The notes under the pieces were generated by a model. It was not told the DNA's origin and did no database searches. It worked only from the letters and a program-made list of their open reading frames with translations. Both the position numbers and the translations under genes were made by a program. DNA of 11,665 nt, from positions 1 through 11,665 of the forward strand of contig CAYZJD010000118.1 of NCBI GenBank assembly GCA_964478455.1. Direction: 5' to 3'. Below, piece by piece: positions 1 through 6,016 of this stretch; within the stretch, counting starts at the first letter, position 1; every line of letters starts with the position of its first letter. Source of the stretch: CAYZJD01 sp964478455 (GTDB lineage Bacteria; Acidobacteriota; Terriglobia; Bryobacterales; Bryobacteraceae).

Positions 1-1206
1 GACTACCTGAGCACCTTCGTGAAGCTGGGCGTGGTGATGATGCTCGGGGCGGGCATCCTGCTAGTGCGGCCGCAACTCGAACTGCCGGCGCTGACGCGCT
101 TCACCGACGGCAGCGGGCCGATTTTCGCCGGCAAGATCTTCCCCTTCTGCTTTATCACCATCGCCTGCGGCGCGATTTCCGGCTTCCACTCGCTGATCTC
201 CTCGGGGACGACGCCGAAGATGATCGCCAAGGAATGGCACGCCTGGCCGGTGGGCTACGGCTCAATGCTGCTCGAGGGCTTCGTGGGGATCATGGCGATG
301 ATCGCCGCCTGCGTGCTCCAGCCGGGCGTCTTTTTCGCAGTGAATTCACCGGCGGGAATTGTGGGCGCGACGGCGGAGGCAGCCACGGCGACGATCACTT
401 CGTGGGGCTTTCCGGTGAGCGCGGCGCAGATGGCGGAGCTGGCGCAGGACGTCGGCGAGCAGACGCTGTTCCACCGAACCGGGGGCGCGCCGTCGCTGGC
501 GCTCGGCATGGCGCACATTTTCGCCACCGGGGCCGGCGGGAAAGCGATCCTCGGCTTCTGGTACCACTTCGCCATCATGTTCGAGGCGCTGTTCATTCTT
601 ACCATCCTCGACGCGGGCACGCGGGTGGGCCGGTTCATGCTCCAGGACCTGCTCGGGCACGTGCACAAGCCGCTCGGGCGGACAAGCTGGATGCCGGGCG
701 TGATCGGCACGAGCGCGGCGGTGGTCATCGCGTGGGGCTACTTCCTTTACCAGGGTGTGCTCGATCCGCTGGGCGGCATCAACTCGCTGTGGCCGCTGTT
801 CGGCATCGCCAACCAGCTTCTGGCGGCGGTGGCGCTGTGCGTCGCCACCACGATCCTCATCAAGATGCATCGCCTGAGGTACGCGTGGATCACGTGTATT
901 CCGCTTGTGTGGCTGGTGACGGTGACGTTCGCCGCCGGCTGGCAGAAGATCTTCTCGCCGCTTCCGCGAGTCGGCTTTCTCGCCGCCGCTGCTGAGCTTG
1001 CAGGCGGCCCTCAGGATGCTACGGCGCGCGCGCTGGTCTTCAACAACCGCCTGGACGCGGTGGTCTGCGGCGTGTTTCTCGTCCTGGTGACGCTGATCTT
1101 GCTCGATTCCATTCGCCTGTGGGCCGGCATTCTGCGTGGCACGCGCGAAGCGAAGGTGACGGAGACGCCGTTCGTGGCGTCGCGGCTGCGCCCGGAGGAA
1201 ATATGA
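1..1206 (+). CDS. cstA: Carbon starvation protein CstA family transporter (5' truncated)
   Basis: The reading frame is open from base 1, and 401 residues are visible before the TGA. CstA/BtsT proteins are inner-membrane transporters of about 700 residues, linked in E. coli to pyruvate uptake and earlier to peptide use during carbon starvation, so this is roughly the C-terminal 57%. Conserved family stretches are visible: GAISGFHSLISSGTTPK near residue 57, GGAPSLALGMAHIF near 161, a GFWYHFAIMFEALF helix near 183, LDAGTRVGRFMLQDLLG near 203, and GGINSLWPLFGIANQLLAAVAL near 258. Several hydrophobic helices are interspersed, the last near residues 345-365, followed by a charged cytoplasmic tail. 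The start and the N-terminal helices lie outside the window. The stop codon overlaps the start of the ybdD-like gene (ATGA), as expected for this transporter/partner pair. Family assignment is very secure; the exact substrate is not readable from sequence. Confidence 0.96.
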   Translation, partial: DYLSTFVKLGVVMMLGAGILLVRPQLELPALTRFTDGSGPIFAGKIFPFCFITIACGAISGFHSLISSGTTPKMIAKEWHAWPVGYGSMLLEGFVGIMAMIAACVLQPGVFFAVNSPAGIVGATAEAATATITSWGFPVSAAQMAELAQDVGEQTLFHRTGGAPSLALGMAHIFATGAGGKAILGFWYHFAIMFEALFILTILDAGTRVGRFMLQDLLGHVHKPLGRTSWMPGVIGTSAAVVIAWGYFLYQGVLDPLGGINSLWPLFGIANQLLAAVALCVATTILIKMHRLRYAWITCIPLVWLVTVTFAAGWQKIFSPLPRVGFLAAAAELAGGPQDATARALVFNNRLDAVVCGVFLVLVTLILLDSIRLWAGILRGTREAKVTETPFVASRLRPEEI

Positions 1207-1421
1207 GGAGGACCGCTTGCTTACGCGCGCGGCTCGGTAGCTTACGCGCGCGGCTCGGTGGCTTCATCGTTCTCGTCGCCGGCCTGTTGCGGGAACTGAG
1301 CGACGAGAGCGCCTACCGCCGCCACCTTCACGCACATGGGCGCGAGCATTCGGCCGAGGAGTGGCGCAGGTTTCTGGACGCCCGTCTGAGTTCCAAGTAC
1401 GTGAGGCCGAAATGCTGCTGA
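1203..1421 (+). CDS. YbdD/YjiX family (DUF466-like) small protein
   Basis: This is a 72-residue protein whose ATG overlaps the cstA stop (ATGA). A Shine-Dalgarno GGAGGA at 1194-1199 lies 4 bases upstream and supports this start. The C-terminal half has the YbdD/YjiX pattern: a Tyr-x-x-His segment (YRRHLHAHGREH, residues 38-49), an EEWRRFLDAR block (52-61), a Lys-Tyr (65-66) and the terminal Cys-Cys (71-72). In E. coli these small soluble proteins are encoded directly after cstA or yjiY and are thought to support transporter function; the position here is the same. The N-terminus is odd: a 21-base tandem duplication gives the repeated heptad LRARLGS/LRARLGG at residues 7-20, making it basic and slightly extended. 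Identification rests on the motif pattern and gene order together. Confidence 0.85.
   Translation: MRRTACLRARLGSLRARLGGFIVLVAGLLRELSDESAYRRHLHAHGREHSAEEWRRFLDARLSSKYVRPKCC
1219..1260 (+). repeat. 21-bp tandem duplication inside the ybdD-like gene
   Basis: Bases 1219-1239 and 1240-1260 are two adjacent 21-base copies that match at 20 of 21 positions; only the last base differs (a versus g). The unit is seven codons long, so the reading frame is kept. It encodes LRARLG twice, followed by Ser and Gly. Near-identity at DNA level suggests a recent slippage duplication, not selected protein repetition. Confidence 0.9.
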
Positions 1422-3415
1422 GAATCCTGCTGCCAGCCGCCGCGCTTGCCGTTTGGGCAGCCGACGCGCCGGCCCCGCCGAAGACGCGGGCGTGGATCGA
1501 CTCCCAGAACGCCTACGCCCGCACGATCCTGGACCGAATGCCTGGCCGCGAGGGGCTGAAGCGCCGCATCTCGGAACTGCTGAAGGTGGATTCGATCGAG
1601 TTTCCGCTGGAGCGGAACGGCCGTTACTTCTTCTCGAAGCGGCGCGCGGACCAGGACCTGCGCGTCATCTATATGCGAAGCGGGCCCAGAGGAAAGGATG
1701 AGGTCCTGGTCGATCCGCATTCGCTCAGCGCCGACCACACCATCTCGGCAGGCCTGGCCGACGTTTCGAAAGACGGCTCGCTCATTTCCTATGTCCTGCG
1801 GAAGGGTGGAGAGGATGAGGTCGAAATCCGGCTGCTGGATGTGGAAACGCGAAGAGAGCTGCCGGACCATCTGCCCAAAGCGCGTTACTGGGGCGTATCG
1901 ATCAAGCCGAACAAGAGCGGCTTCTACTACACGCGCTTCGGAGAGGAAGGGCCGCGATCTTACTACCACGAGATGGGCACGGACCCGTCGACGGACCGTC
2001 TGATCTTTGGCGCTGGACTGGGAAGGGACAAGACATTGCTCACCTCTCTTTCATACGACGGGCGCCACCTGTTATTTCGCGTCTCGCACGGCGTCGGTGG
2101 AGACGCCAAAGGGGAGATCTACTTACAGGACGTGGCGAACGGCGGGCCGGTCGTCACCGTGGTGAACGATATCGACGCCGAGTTCTTCGCCGAGTTCGGT
2201 GGGGACCGCCTGTTCCTGCGGACGAACTGGAAAGCCCCCAATTGGCGCGTGTTCTCGGTCGATCTCCGTAATCCCGGTCGGGAGAACTGGCGCGAGGTGG
2301 TTCCCGAGGGCAAGGCCCCGATCCAATACCTGACGCTGGCGGGCGGCAGGCTCTTCGTCGCCTACCTGGAGAACGTCGTGTCGCGGGTGAAAGTGCTGGA
2401 GCCGGACGGCCGGCACGTTCGCGACATCACGTTTCCCGCCTTGGGTACAGTGACCTCCGCGTTCGGCCGGTGGGAAAGCGATGAGGCGTTCTACCTGTTC
2501 TCCTCCTACCACATCCCGTCCACCGTCTACCGCTACCACGTCGCGAGCGGGCGCGAGGAGGAGTGGGCGCGCCTGAAGGTCCCGGTGAACAGCGGGCGTT
2601 TCGATCTCAAGCAGGTCTGGTATTCCTCGAGGGACGGCGTGCGGGTGCCCATGTTCGTGCTGCACCGCAAGGGGCTGAAGCTTGACGGCGACCGCCCCAC
2701 GCTGCTCACCGGCTATGGGGGATTCTCCAGTGCCGAGACTCCCTTCTTTGATGAGGAGGCGGTTCTGTGGGCCGAGCACGGCGGGGTGTTCGCGACAGCC
2801 AACCTCCGCGGCGGTGGTGAGTTCGGCGAGGAGTGGCACCGGGCGGGCATGCTCGCTAAGAAGCAGAGTGTCTTCGACGATTTCATCGCCGCCGCCGAGT
2901 GGCTGATCGCGAACCGCTACACCAGCGCCTCGCGGCTGGCGATCGAAGGCACCAGCAACGGCGGGCTGCTCGTCGGAGCGGCGCTCACCCAGCGCCCCGA
3001 GCTCTTTCGCGCCGTCTCGTGCCGGTATCCGCTGCTCGACATGATCCGTTATCACATGTTCCTGGTGGCCCGCTGGTGGGCGCCGGAGTACGGGTCCTCG
3101 GAGAATCCGGAACAGTTCGAATATCTCTACGCTTATTCCCCGTACCACCGGGTGAGAGCCGGCACGAAGTATCCAGCGGTGTTGCTGGTCAGCGGAGACG
3201 CGGATACGCGGGTCGCGCCGCTGCACGCCCGCAAGATGGCGGCGCTACTCCAGGCGGCGACCGGCTCGGACCAACCGGTCGCCCTCAAATATGAAGTCAA
3301 GTCGGGACACATCCGCGCCAAGCCCGTCCGAATGCTGATCGAAGAGAAAACGGACGAGTGGGGATTCCTTCTGTGGCAGACAGGTGTGCTGGAGGACAAG
3401 GAGGGACGGAAATGA
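1412..3415 (+). CDS. Exported prolyl oligopeptidase (S9A family)
   Basis: The protein has 667 residues from the ATG at 1412, close to the usual 700 or so of S9A prolyl oligopeptidases, which cut short peptides after proline. This start gives a clear signal peptide (residues 1-16, h-region LLPAAALAVW, likely cut after VWA), while the upstream in-frame start at 1361 would bury it. A GAGG at 1403-1406 is a reasonable ribosome site. Residues about 25-395 form the seven-bladed propeller expected to gate the active site. The alpha/beta hydrolase part follows, with YGGFS, NLRGGGEFGEEWH and the nucleophile motif GTSNGG (Ser515). Asp598 in GDADTRV and His633 in KSGHIRAKP align with the porcine triad Ser554/Asp641/His680. 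The gene overlaps the ybdD-like gene by 10 bases and the M24 gene by 4. Secretion to periplasm or outside is inferred from the signal peptide. Confidence 0.95.
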   Translation: MLLRILLPAAALAVWAADAPAPPKTRAWIDSQNAYARTILDRMPGREGLKRRISELLKVDSIEFPLERNGRYFFSKRRADQDLRVIYMRSGPRGKDEVLVDPHSLSADHTISAGLADVSKDGSLISYVLRKGGEDEVEIRLLDVETRRELPDHLPKARYWGVSIKPNKSGFYYTRFGEEGPRSYYHEMGTDPSTDRLIFGAGLGRDKTLLTSLSYDGRHLLFRVSHGVGGDAKGEIYLQDVANGGPVVTVVNDIDAEFFAEFGGDRLFLRTNWKAPNWRVFSVDLRNPGRENWREVVPEGKAPIQYLTLAGGRLFVAYLENVVSRVKVLEPDGRHVRDITFPALGTVTSAFGRWESDEAFYLFSSYHIPSTVYRYHVASGREEEWARLKVPVNSGRFDLKQVWYSSRDGVRVPMFVLHRKGLKLDGDRPTLLTGYGGFSSAETPFFDEEAVLWAEHGGVFATANLRGGGEFGEEWHRAGMLAKKQSVFDDFIAAAEWLIANRYTSASRLAIEGTSNGGLLVGAALTQRPELFRAVSCRYPLLDMIRYHMFLVARWWAPEYGSSENPEQFEYLYAYSPYHRVRAGTKYPAVLLVSGDADTRVAPLHARKMAALLQAATGSDQPVALKYEVKSGHIRAKPVRMLIEEKTDEWGFLLWQTGVLEDKEGRK

Positions 3416-4746
3416 GGTGGCTTGCGCTGCTCGTGCTTCTCATGCTGGAGGTGCCGGCCTTCGGGCAGCCGGCGCCGCTCCCTCCTCTGCGCGAGCAGGC
3501 GGCAATCCAGCAGGAATGGCTGAAGCTGCGCCTCGAACGGGTGCTGCCCAAGCTCATGCGGAAGCACGGTGTTCAGATGTGGCTCGTCATTTGTCGCGAG
3601 TACAACGAAGACCCGGCGTTCTTCGCGCTCGTGTCGCCCACGGTCTTCGCGGCCCGGCGGCGCACCATCTACGTGTTTCACGACCGCGGCGAGGAGGAAG
3701 GCGTCGAGCGGCTGGCGCTCGGCGGCGGCTCCAACGGCGGCCTTTACCGCGTGTATCGCGACCCGGCGGTCGAGAACCGCGAGGTCTACGGCGAGGGCCA
3801 GTGGGTCCTGCTCAAAAAGCTGATCGAGGAACGCAAGCCGGCCACGATCGCCGTCAACGTCTCCTCCACACACGCGTTCTCCGATGGCCTGACGGCCGCC
3901 GAGCGCGACAAGCTCGAGGACACGCTCGGCCCGGACTACCGCAAGCGGCTCGTGCGCGCGGAGAACCTGCCGCTCGAATACATCGCGATCCGGCTGCCGG
4001 AGATGCTGCCCGTCTACCGGCAAATGATGGAGGCCGCGCACTCGCTCATCCGCCGGGCCTTTTCGAACGAAGTCATCACCCCGGGCCGAACGACGAACGA
4101 AGACGTGGTCTGGTGGCTGCGCGAGGAGTTGCGGCGGCTCGGCTTCAGCACTTGGTTCCATCCGGACGTGGATGTCCTGACGCCCGAGCGCCCGGACTGG
4201 AACTTTCTGGGCGAGCGCAAGCCGGTAGTGATCGAGCGCGGCAACGTCCTGCACGTGGACTTCGGGTTGACGGCGATGCGCTTGAACACCGATACGCAGC
4301 ACATGGGCTACGTGCTTCGCGAAGGGGAAACGGACGTGCCCTCGGGGATCAAGCGCGCGCTGGCGAACACGAATCGCCTCCAGGACATCGTGATGGAGCG
4401 GATGCGGACCGGACGCACCGGCAACGAGGTGCTGGCGGAATCGCTGGAGGCGATGACAGCCGAAGGGCTCAAGGGCTCCGTCTACTGCCATCCGGTCGGC
4501 GACCACGGCCACGGCGCCGGGCCGCTCATCGGCCTTTGGGATCGGCAGCAGGGTGTTCCCGGCGGGGGCGATGTTGCATTGCTTCCCGGTACGTGGTTCT
4601 CGATCGAGCTGTCAACCCGAACCCCGGTGCCCGAATGGGGCAACAAGGAGCTATGGGTGGCCCTCGAGGAGGACGCCGCTATCGACGAATCCGGCCGGAT
4701 ATCGTGGGTGCTGGGCCGGCAGACGGAATATCACCTGATCAAATGA
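3412..4746 (+). CDS. Exported M24 family metallopeptidase (Xaa-Pro aminopeptidase-like)
   Basis: The protein has 444 residues. Its ATG overlaps the stop of the peptidase gene before it and is preceded by a near-ideal AGGAGG at 3399-3404 with a 7-base spacer. Residues 1-18 form a signal peptide (LALLVLLMLEVPAFG, then Gln19). An N-terminal creatinase-type domain is followed by the pita-bread fold. All five expected metal ligands are visible: Asp283 (HVDFG), Asp294 (NTDTQ, the usual 11 residues later), His367 (GHGAG), Glu399 (SIEL) and Glu420 (ALEED). Family members remove the residue N-terminal to proline or split Xaa-Pro dipeptides. Export is unusual, since most prolidases and aminopeptidase P enzymes are cytoplasmic. 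Beside an exported prolyl oligopeptidase and CstA, a role in stepwise breakdown of proline-containing peptides is a reasonable inference. Exact specificity (aminopeptidase, dipeptidase or another M24 hydrolase) cannot be read. Confidence 0.92.
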   Translation: MRWLALLVLLMLEVPAFGQPAPLPPLREQAAIQQEWLKLRLERVLPKLMRKHGVQMWLVICREYNEDPAFFALVSPTVFAARRRTIYVFHDRGEEEGVERLALGGGSNGGLYRVYRDPAVENREVYGEGQWVLLKKLIEERKPATIAVNVSSTHAFSDGLTAAERDKLEDTLGPDYRKRLVRAENLPLEYIAIRLPEMLPVYRQMMEAAHSLIRRAFSNEVITPGRTTNEDVVWWLREELRRLGFSTWFHPDVDVLTPERPDWNFLGERKPVVIERGNVLHVDFGLTAMRLNTDTQHMGYVLREGETDVPSGIKRALANTNRLQDIVMERMRTGRTGNEVLAESLEAMTAEGLKGSVYCHPVGDHGHGAGPLIGLWDRQQGVPGGGDVALLPGTWFSIELSTRTPVPEWGNKELWVALEEDAAIDESGRISWVLGRQTEYHLIK

Positions 4747-4871
4747 AAGTAGTCTGGAGCACGTTGGCGTTGTCGGCTGCCGTACTGGACGCCCAGCTCA
4801 GCCCGGGGGTCTGGCGCACCGATGTGATCATGTACGATCGCGAGACCGATTCCCGGCACGGAACTAGCTAG
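4743..4871 (+). CDS. 42-residue signal-peptide stub, probably a truncated gene
   Basis: The ATG overlaps the TGA of the M24 gene (ATGA), repeating the coupling used across this operon. The 42 residues begin MKVVWSTLALSAAVLDAQ, a plausible signal peptide with cleavage after LDA, followed by only about 24 mature residues (LSPGVWRTDVIMYDRETDS and a short tail). Translation ends at a TAG inside the (CTAG)4 repeat. There is no clear Shine-Dalgarno, and no continuation is visible in any plus-strand frame downstream. It looks like the 5' remnant of a larger exported protein cut off at the boundary with the MNT/HEPN module, but a genuine short secreted peptide cannot be excluded. I do not recognise a family. 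Confidence 0.45.
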   Translation: MKVVWSTLALSAAVLDAQLSPGVWRTDVIMYDRETDSRHGTS

Positions 4872-4880
4872 CTAGCTAGT
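4863..4880. repeat. 18-bp palindrome containing (CTAG)4
   Basis: Bases 4864-4879 are four tandem CTAG units, flanked by a and t to give an 18-base perfect palindrome. TAG occurs at 4865, 4869, 4873 and 4877, covering all three plus-strand frames, and the palindrome does the same on the minus strand. It sits between the rightward peptidase operon and the leftward HEPN gene. Confidence 0.9.
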
Positions 4881-4926
4881 GAAATAACGGCGGATTCCGA
4901 CGCTGAACGCCGGCGGTAAGCGGGGC

Positions 4927-5307
4927 TCATGACAGTCCGAGTTTGATCCTCACCGCAGCGCGCACCTTGCGGGCCGTCTCCAGTGCATTCTCTGCCGCGC
5001 GTCTGTCGGCTTCGGCGCCCGGATATCTGGCGGCGATGCCGAAAGCTCCAAGAAAGGCCAGCTGTTCTCGCTCGGGAGCTAGTTCAGGCAACAGTTCCCT
5101 GGCCGCACGCAGCAGCACTACTAGGTCGTGAGTCTTCAGGAACGCGATGCCTTGCTCTTCGAGGAAGGCCTTCAGGTACTTCTCGGCGCACTGCTGGGTG
5201 AGGAAGCAAATCACGTCCCACACTGGCTCAACGGCCTGCGCCTCCCGAAGTGCTACCTTCCAGTCCCCTTCCGCCTTCTCAACCCAGTCCGTCGTTTCAG
5301 GCTTCAT
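4927..5307 (-). CDS. HEPN domain protein, toxin-type partner of MNT
   Basis: The protein has 126 residues and matches the HEPN pattern typical of the PF05168-type group: W-x-x-KAE-x-DW at residues 8-16, CFLTQQCAEKYLKAFLEEQG at 34-53, KTHDL at 58-62 and ARYPG at 93-97. It should be an all-helical cytoplasmic protein that dimerises. Its ATG overlaps the end of the MNT gene by 11 bases, so the two are translationally coupled, as in HEPN/MNT toxin-antitoxin pairs. In HepT-type toxins the HEPN protein is an RNase with an R-x(4-6)-H motif, silenced by AMP transfer from the MNT partner. I find no R-x(4-6)-H here; the only His is His60, with no Arg 5-7 positions before it. RNase toxicity is therefore not supported by the sequence, although the pairing is. 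Confidence 0.88.
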   Translation of the reverse strand: MKPETTDWVEKAEGDWKVALREAQAVEPVWDVICFLTQQCAEKYLKAFLEEQGIAFLKTHDLVVLLRAARELLPELAPEREQLAFLGAFGIAARYPGAEADRRAAENALETARKVRAAVRIKLGLS

Positions 5308-5626
5308 GTAACACGATCCCGGTCGTAGTCACCTCGGTGGCGAAGATCCCCTTGCGCTCGACGGCGGCCTGAAGTTCGGAAGGCCTGTAAACAAGTATGT
5401 CCAGGGGGAACGGGTGATCAATCGCCGCGGCGATTCGAGCAGCCGCGTGGAGAGGTTTTTCCCGGGTTTCCATCACCACCAGCAGATCTACATCGCTGTC
5501 GGCCGTTGGGTTTCCCCTGGCGTATGACCCGAACAGGATCACCTTCGCTGGGTGGAACAGGTCCACGATCTGCCGAACAACTTGCCGGATTTCGTTCAAC
5601 GTGATGGTGACCCGCTCATTCTGCAT
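5297..5626 (-). CDS. MNT-type minimal nucleotidyltransferase, antitoxin-like
   Basis: The protein has 109 residues, the usual size for minimal nucleotidyltransferases of the polymerase-beta fold. The signature GS-x(10)-D-x-D is intact: Gly33-Ser34, then Asp45 and Asp47 (SDVDLLVV). The third acidic residue is probably Asp76 in PLDILVY. In characterised MntA/HepT systems such a protein transfers AMP to the HEPN partner and neutralises it; intact catalytic residues allow that here. It is the first gene of the pair, with the HEPN start inside its last codons. The ribosome site is weak. An upstream leader holds two palindromes and an AT-rich TATAAA, suggesting autoregulation. Base composition in sampled lines is about 57% GC, lower than the neighbouring operons, which fits an acquired module. 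A housekeeping or defence role is possible instead of a classical toxin-antitoxin. Confidence 0.9.
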   Translation of the reverse strand: MQNERVTITLNEIRQVVRQIVDLFHPAKVILFGSYARGNPTADSDVDLLVVMETREKPLHAAARIAAAIDHPFPLDILVYRPSELQAAVERKGIFATEVTTTGIVLHEA

Positions 5627-5657
5627 CGGCGCCGGTTTCGAAGCAACATTCCGTGGC

Positions 5658-5671
5658 GAGAACTTGTTCTC
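5658..5671. repeat. 14-bp perfect palindrome in the MNT/HEPN leader
   Basis: The arms gagaac and gttctc are separated by tt, giving a perfect inverted repeat. It lies 31-45 bases before the MNT start on the minus strand, downstream of the possible -10 box. It is a candidate operator for an autoregulated gene pair, or a weak leader hairpin. Confidence 0.6.
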
Positions 5672-5675
5672 TCAT

Positions 5676-5691
5676 CTGCGGCCTGCCGCAG
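5676..5691. repeat. 16-bp perfect palindrome in the MNT/HEPN leader
   Basis: The arms ctgcggc and gccgcag surround a two-base centre. It lies just downstream of the TATAAA-like box at 5703-5708 (read on the minus strand), four bases from the 14-bp palindrome. Its position near the expected transcription start suits a repressor site. Confidence 0.6.
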
Positions 5692-5702
5692 TAGCCTTTC
5701 AC

Positions 5703-5708
5703 TTTATA
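5703..5708 (-). promoter_or_regulatory. Possible -10 box for the MNT/HEPN pair
   Basis: Read on the minus strand the sequence is TATAAA, preceded by TTG, in a locally AT-richer stretch. It lies about 80 bases upstream of the MNT start. No good -35 hexamer is present at a 16-18 base spacing, so this is a weak call. The rest of 5627-5754 shows no gene. Confidence 0.3.
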
Positions 5709-5754
5709 CAACAGATTGGGTTGACCTCGAGGCTGGGACGGGAGCAGTGGATTC

Positions 5755-5988
5755 TCACATGGAACGCCGGGCGCGGGCGGCAACCTTGCCAGTCAGGAAG
5801 CCCGCACCGGTGCAGACAAGGGGCACCGCCGCATGCCTCAGGACCACATGCGGCGCTTCGATCACGCAGCTTTGCATGTCCGGGCCCGTTCCCGCCGCCA
5901 GGCCGGCCAAAAACCCCACCATTGCCCCTGCGGCGGCTGGAGCCATGATGGCGCCACGGCGGTGCTCGGCAGGCAGACCGATTACCAC
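5755..5988 (-). CDS. Putative small membrane protein, unrecognised
   Basis: This is an open frame of 77 residues if it starts at the GTG at 5988, or 63 if it starts at the ATG at 5946. It begins 28 bases after the lipoprotein gene on the same strand. Two hydrophobic stretches are visible (APAAAGAMVGFLAGLAAG and AVPLVCTGAGFLTGKVA), each followed by polar residues, with a basic C-terminus (ARARRS). This suggests two membrane helices with the ends inside. Codons strongly favour G or C at position three and no better frame overlaps it, which argues for a real gene. No clear ribosome site supports either start, and the frame extends upstream into the lipoprotein gene without evidence of coding there. 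I do not recognise a family and assign no function. Confidence 0.45.
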   Translation of the reverse strand: MVIGLPAEHRRGAIMAPAAAGAMVGFLAGLAAGTGPDMQSCVIEAPHVVLRHAAVPLVCTGAGFLTGKVAARARRSM

Positions 5989-6016
5989 GGGGCGAGGTAG
6001 GGCAGCCGACTCCGTT

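Noticed and set aside
2123..3226. Minus-strand frame of 367 codons opposite the prolyl oligopeptidase
   Set aside because: Antisense to a gene with a complete catalytic triad; no start context or recognisable domain.
3133..4512. Long minus-strand open frame of 459 codons opposite the peptidase genes
   Set aside because: It lies antisense to two genes with intact catalytic motifs, is rich in Arg, His and Pro in a non-domain-like way, and reflects the high-GC lack of stops in mirror frames.
3384..4868. Plus-strand frame of 495 codons overlapping the M24 gene
   Set aside because: Arg/Ala/Gly-rich shadow of the M24 reading frame without motifs. Only its last 42 codons, after the ATG at 4743, are considered as a stub.
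4880..4926. Possible intrinsic terminator between the convergent operons
   Set aside because: GC-rich bases with a short cgccggcg self-complement are present, but no stable stem followed by a T-run is seen on either strand.
5720..5726. TTGACC as a plus-strand -35 box
   Set aside because: No -10 hexamer at a suitable distance and no plus-strand gene downstream.
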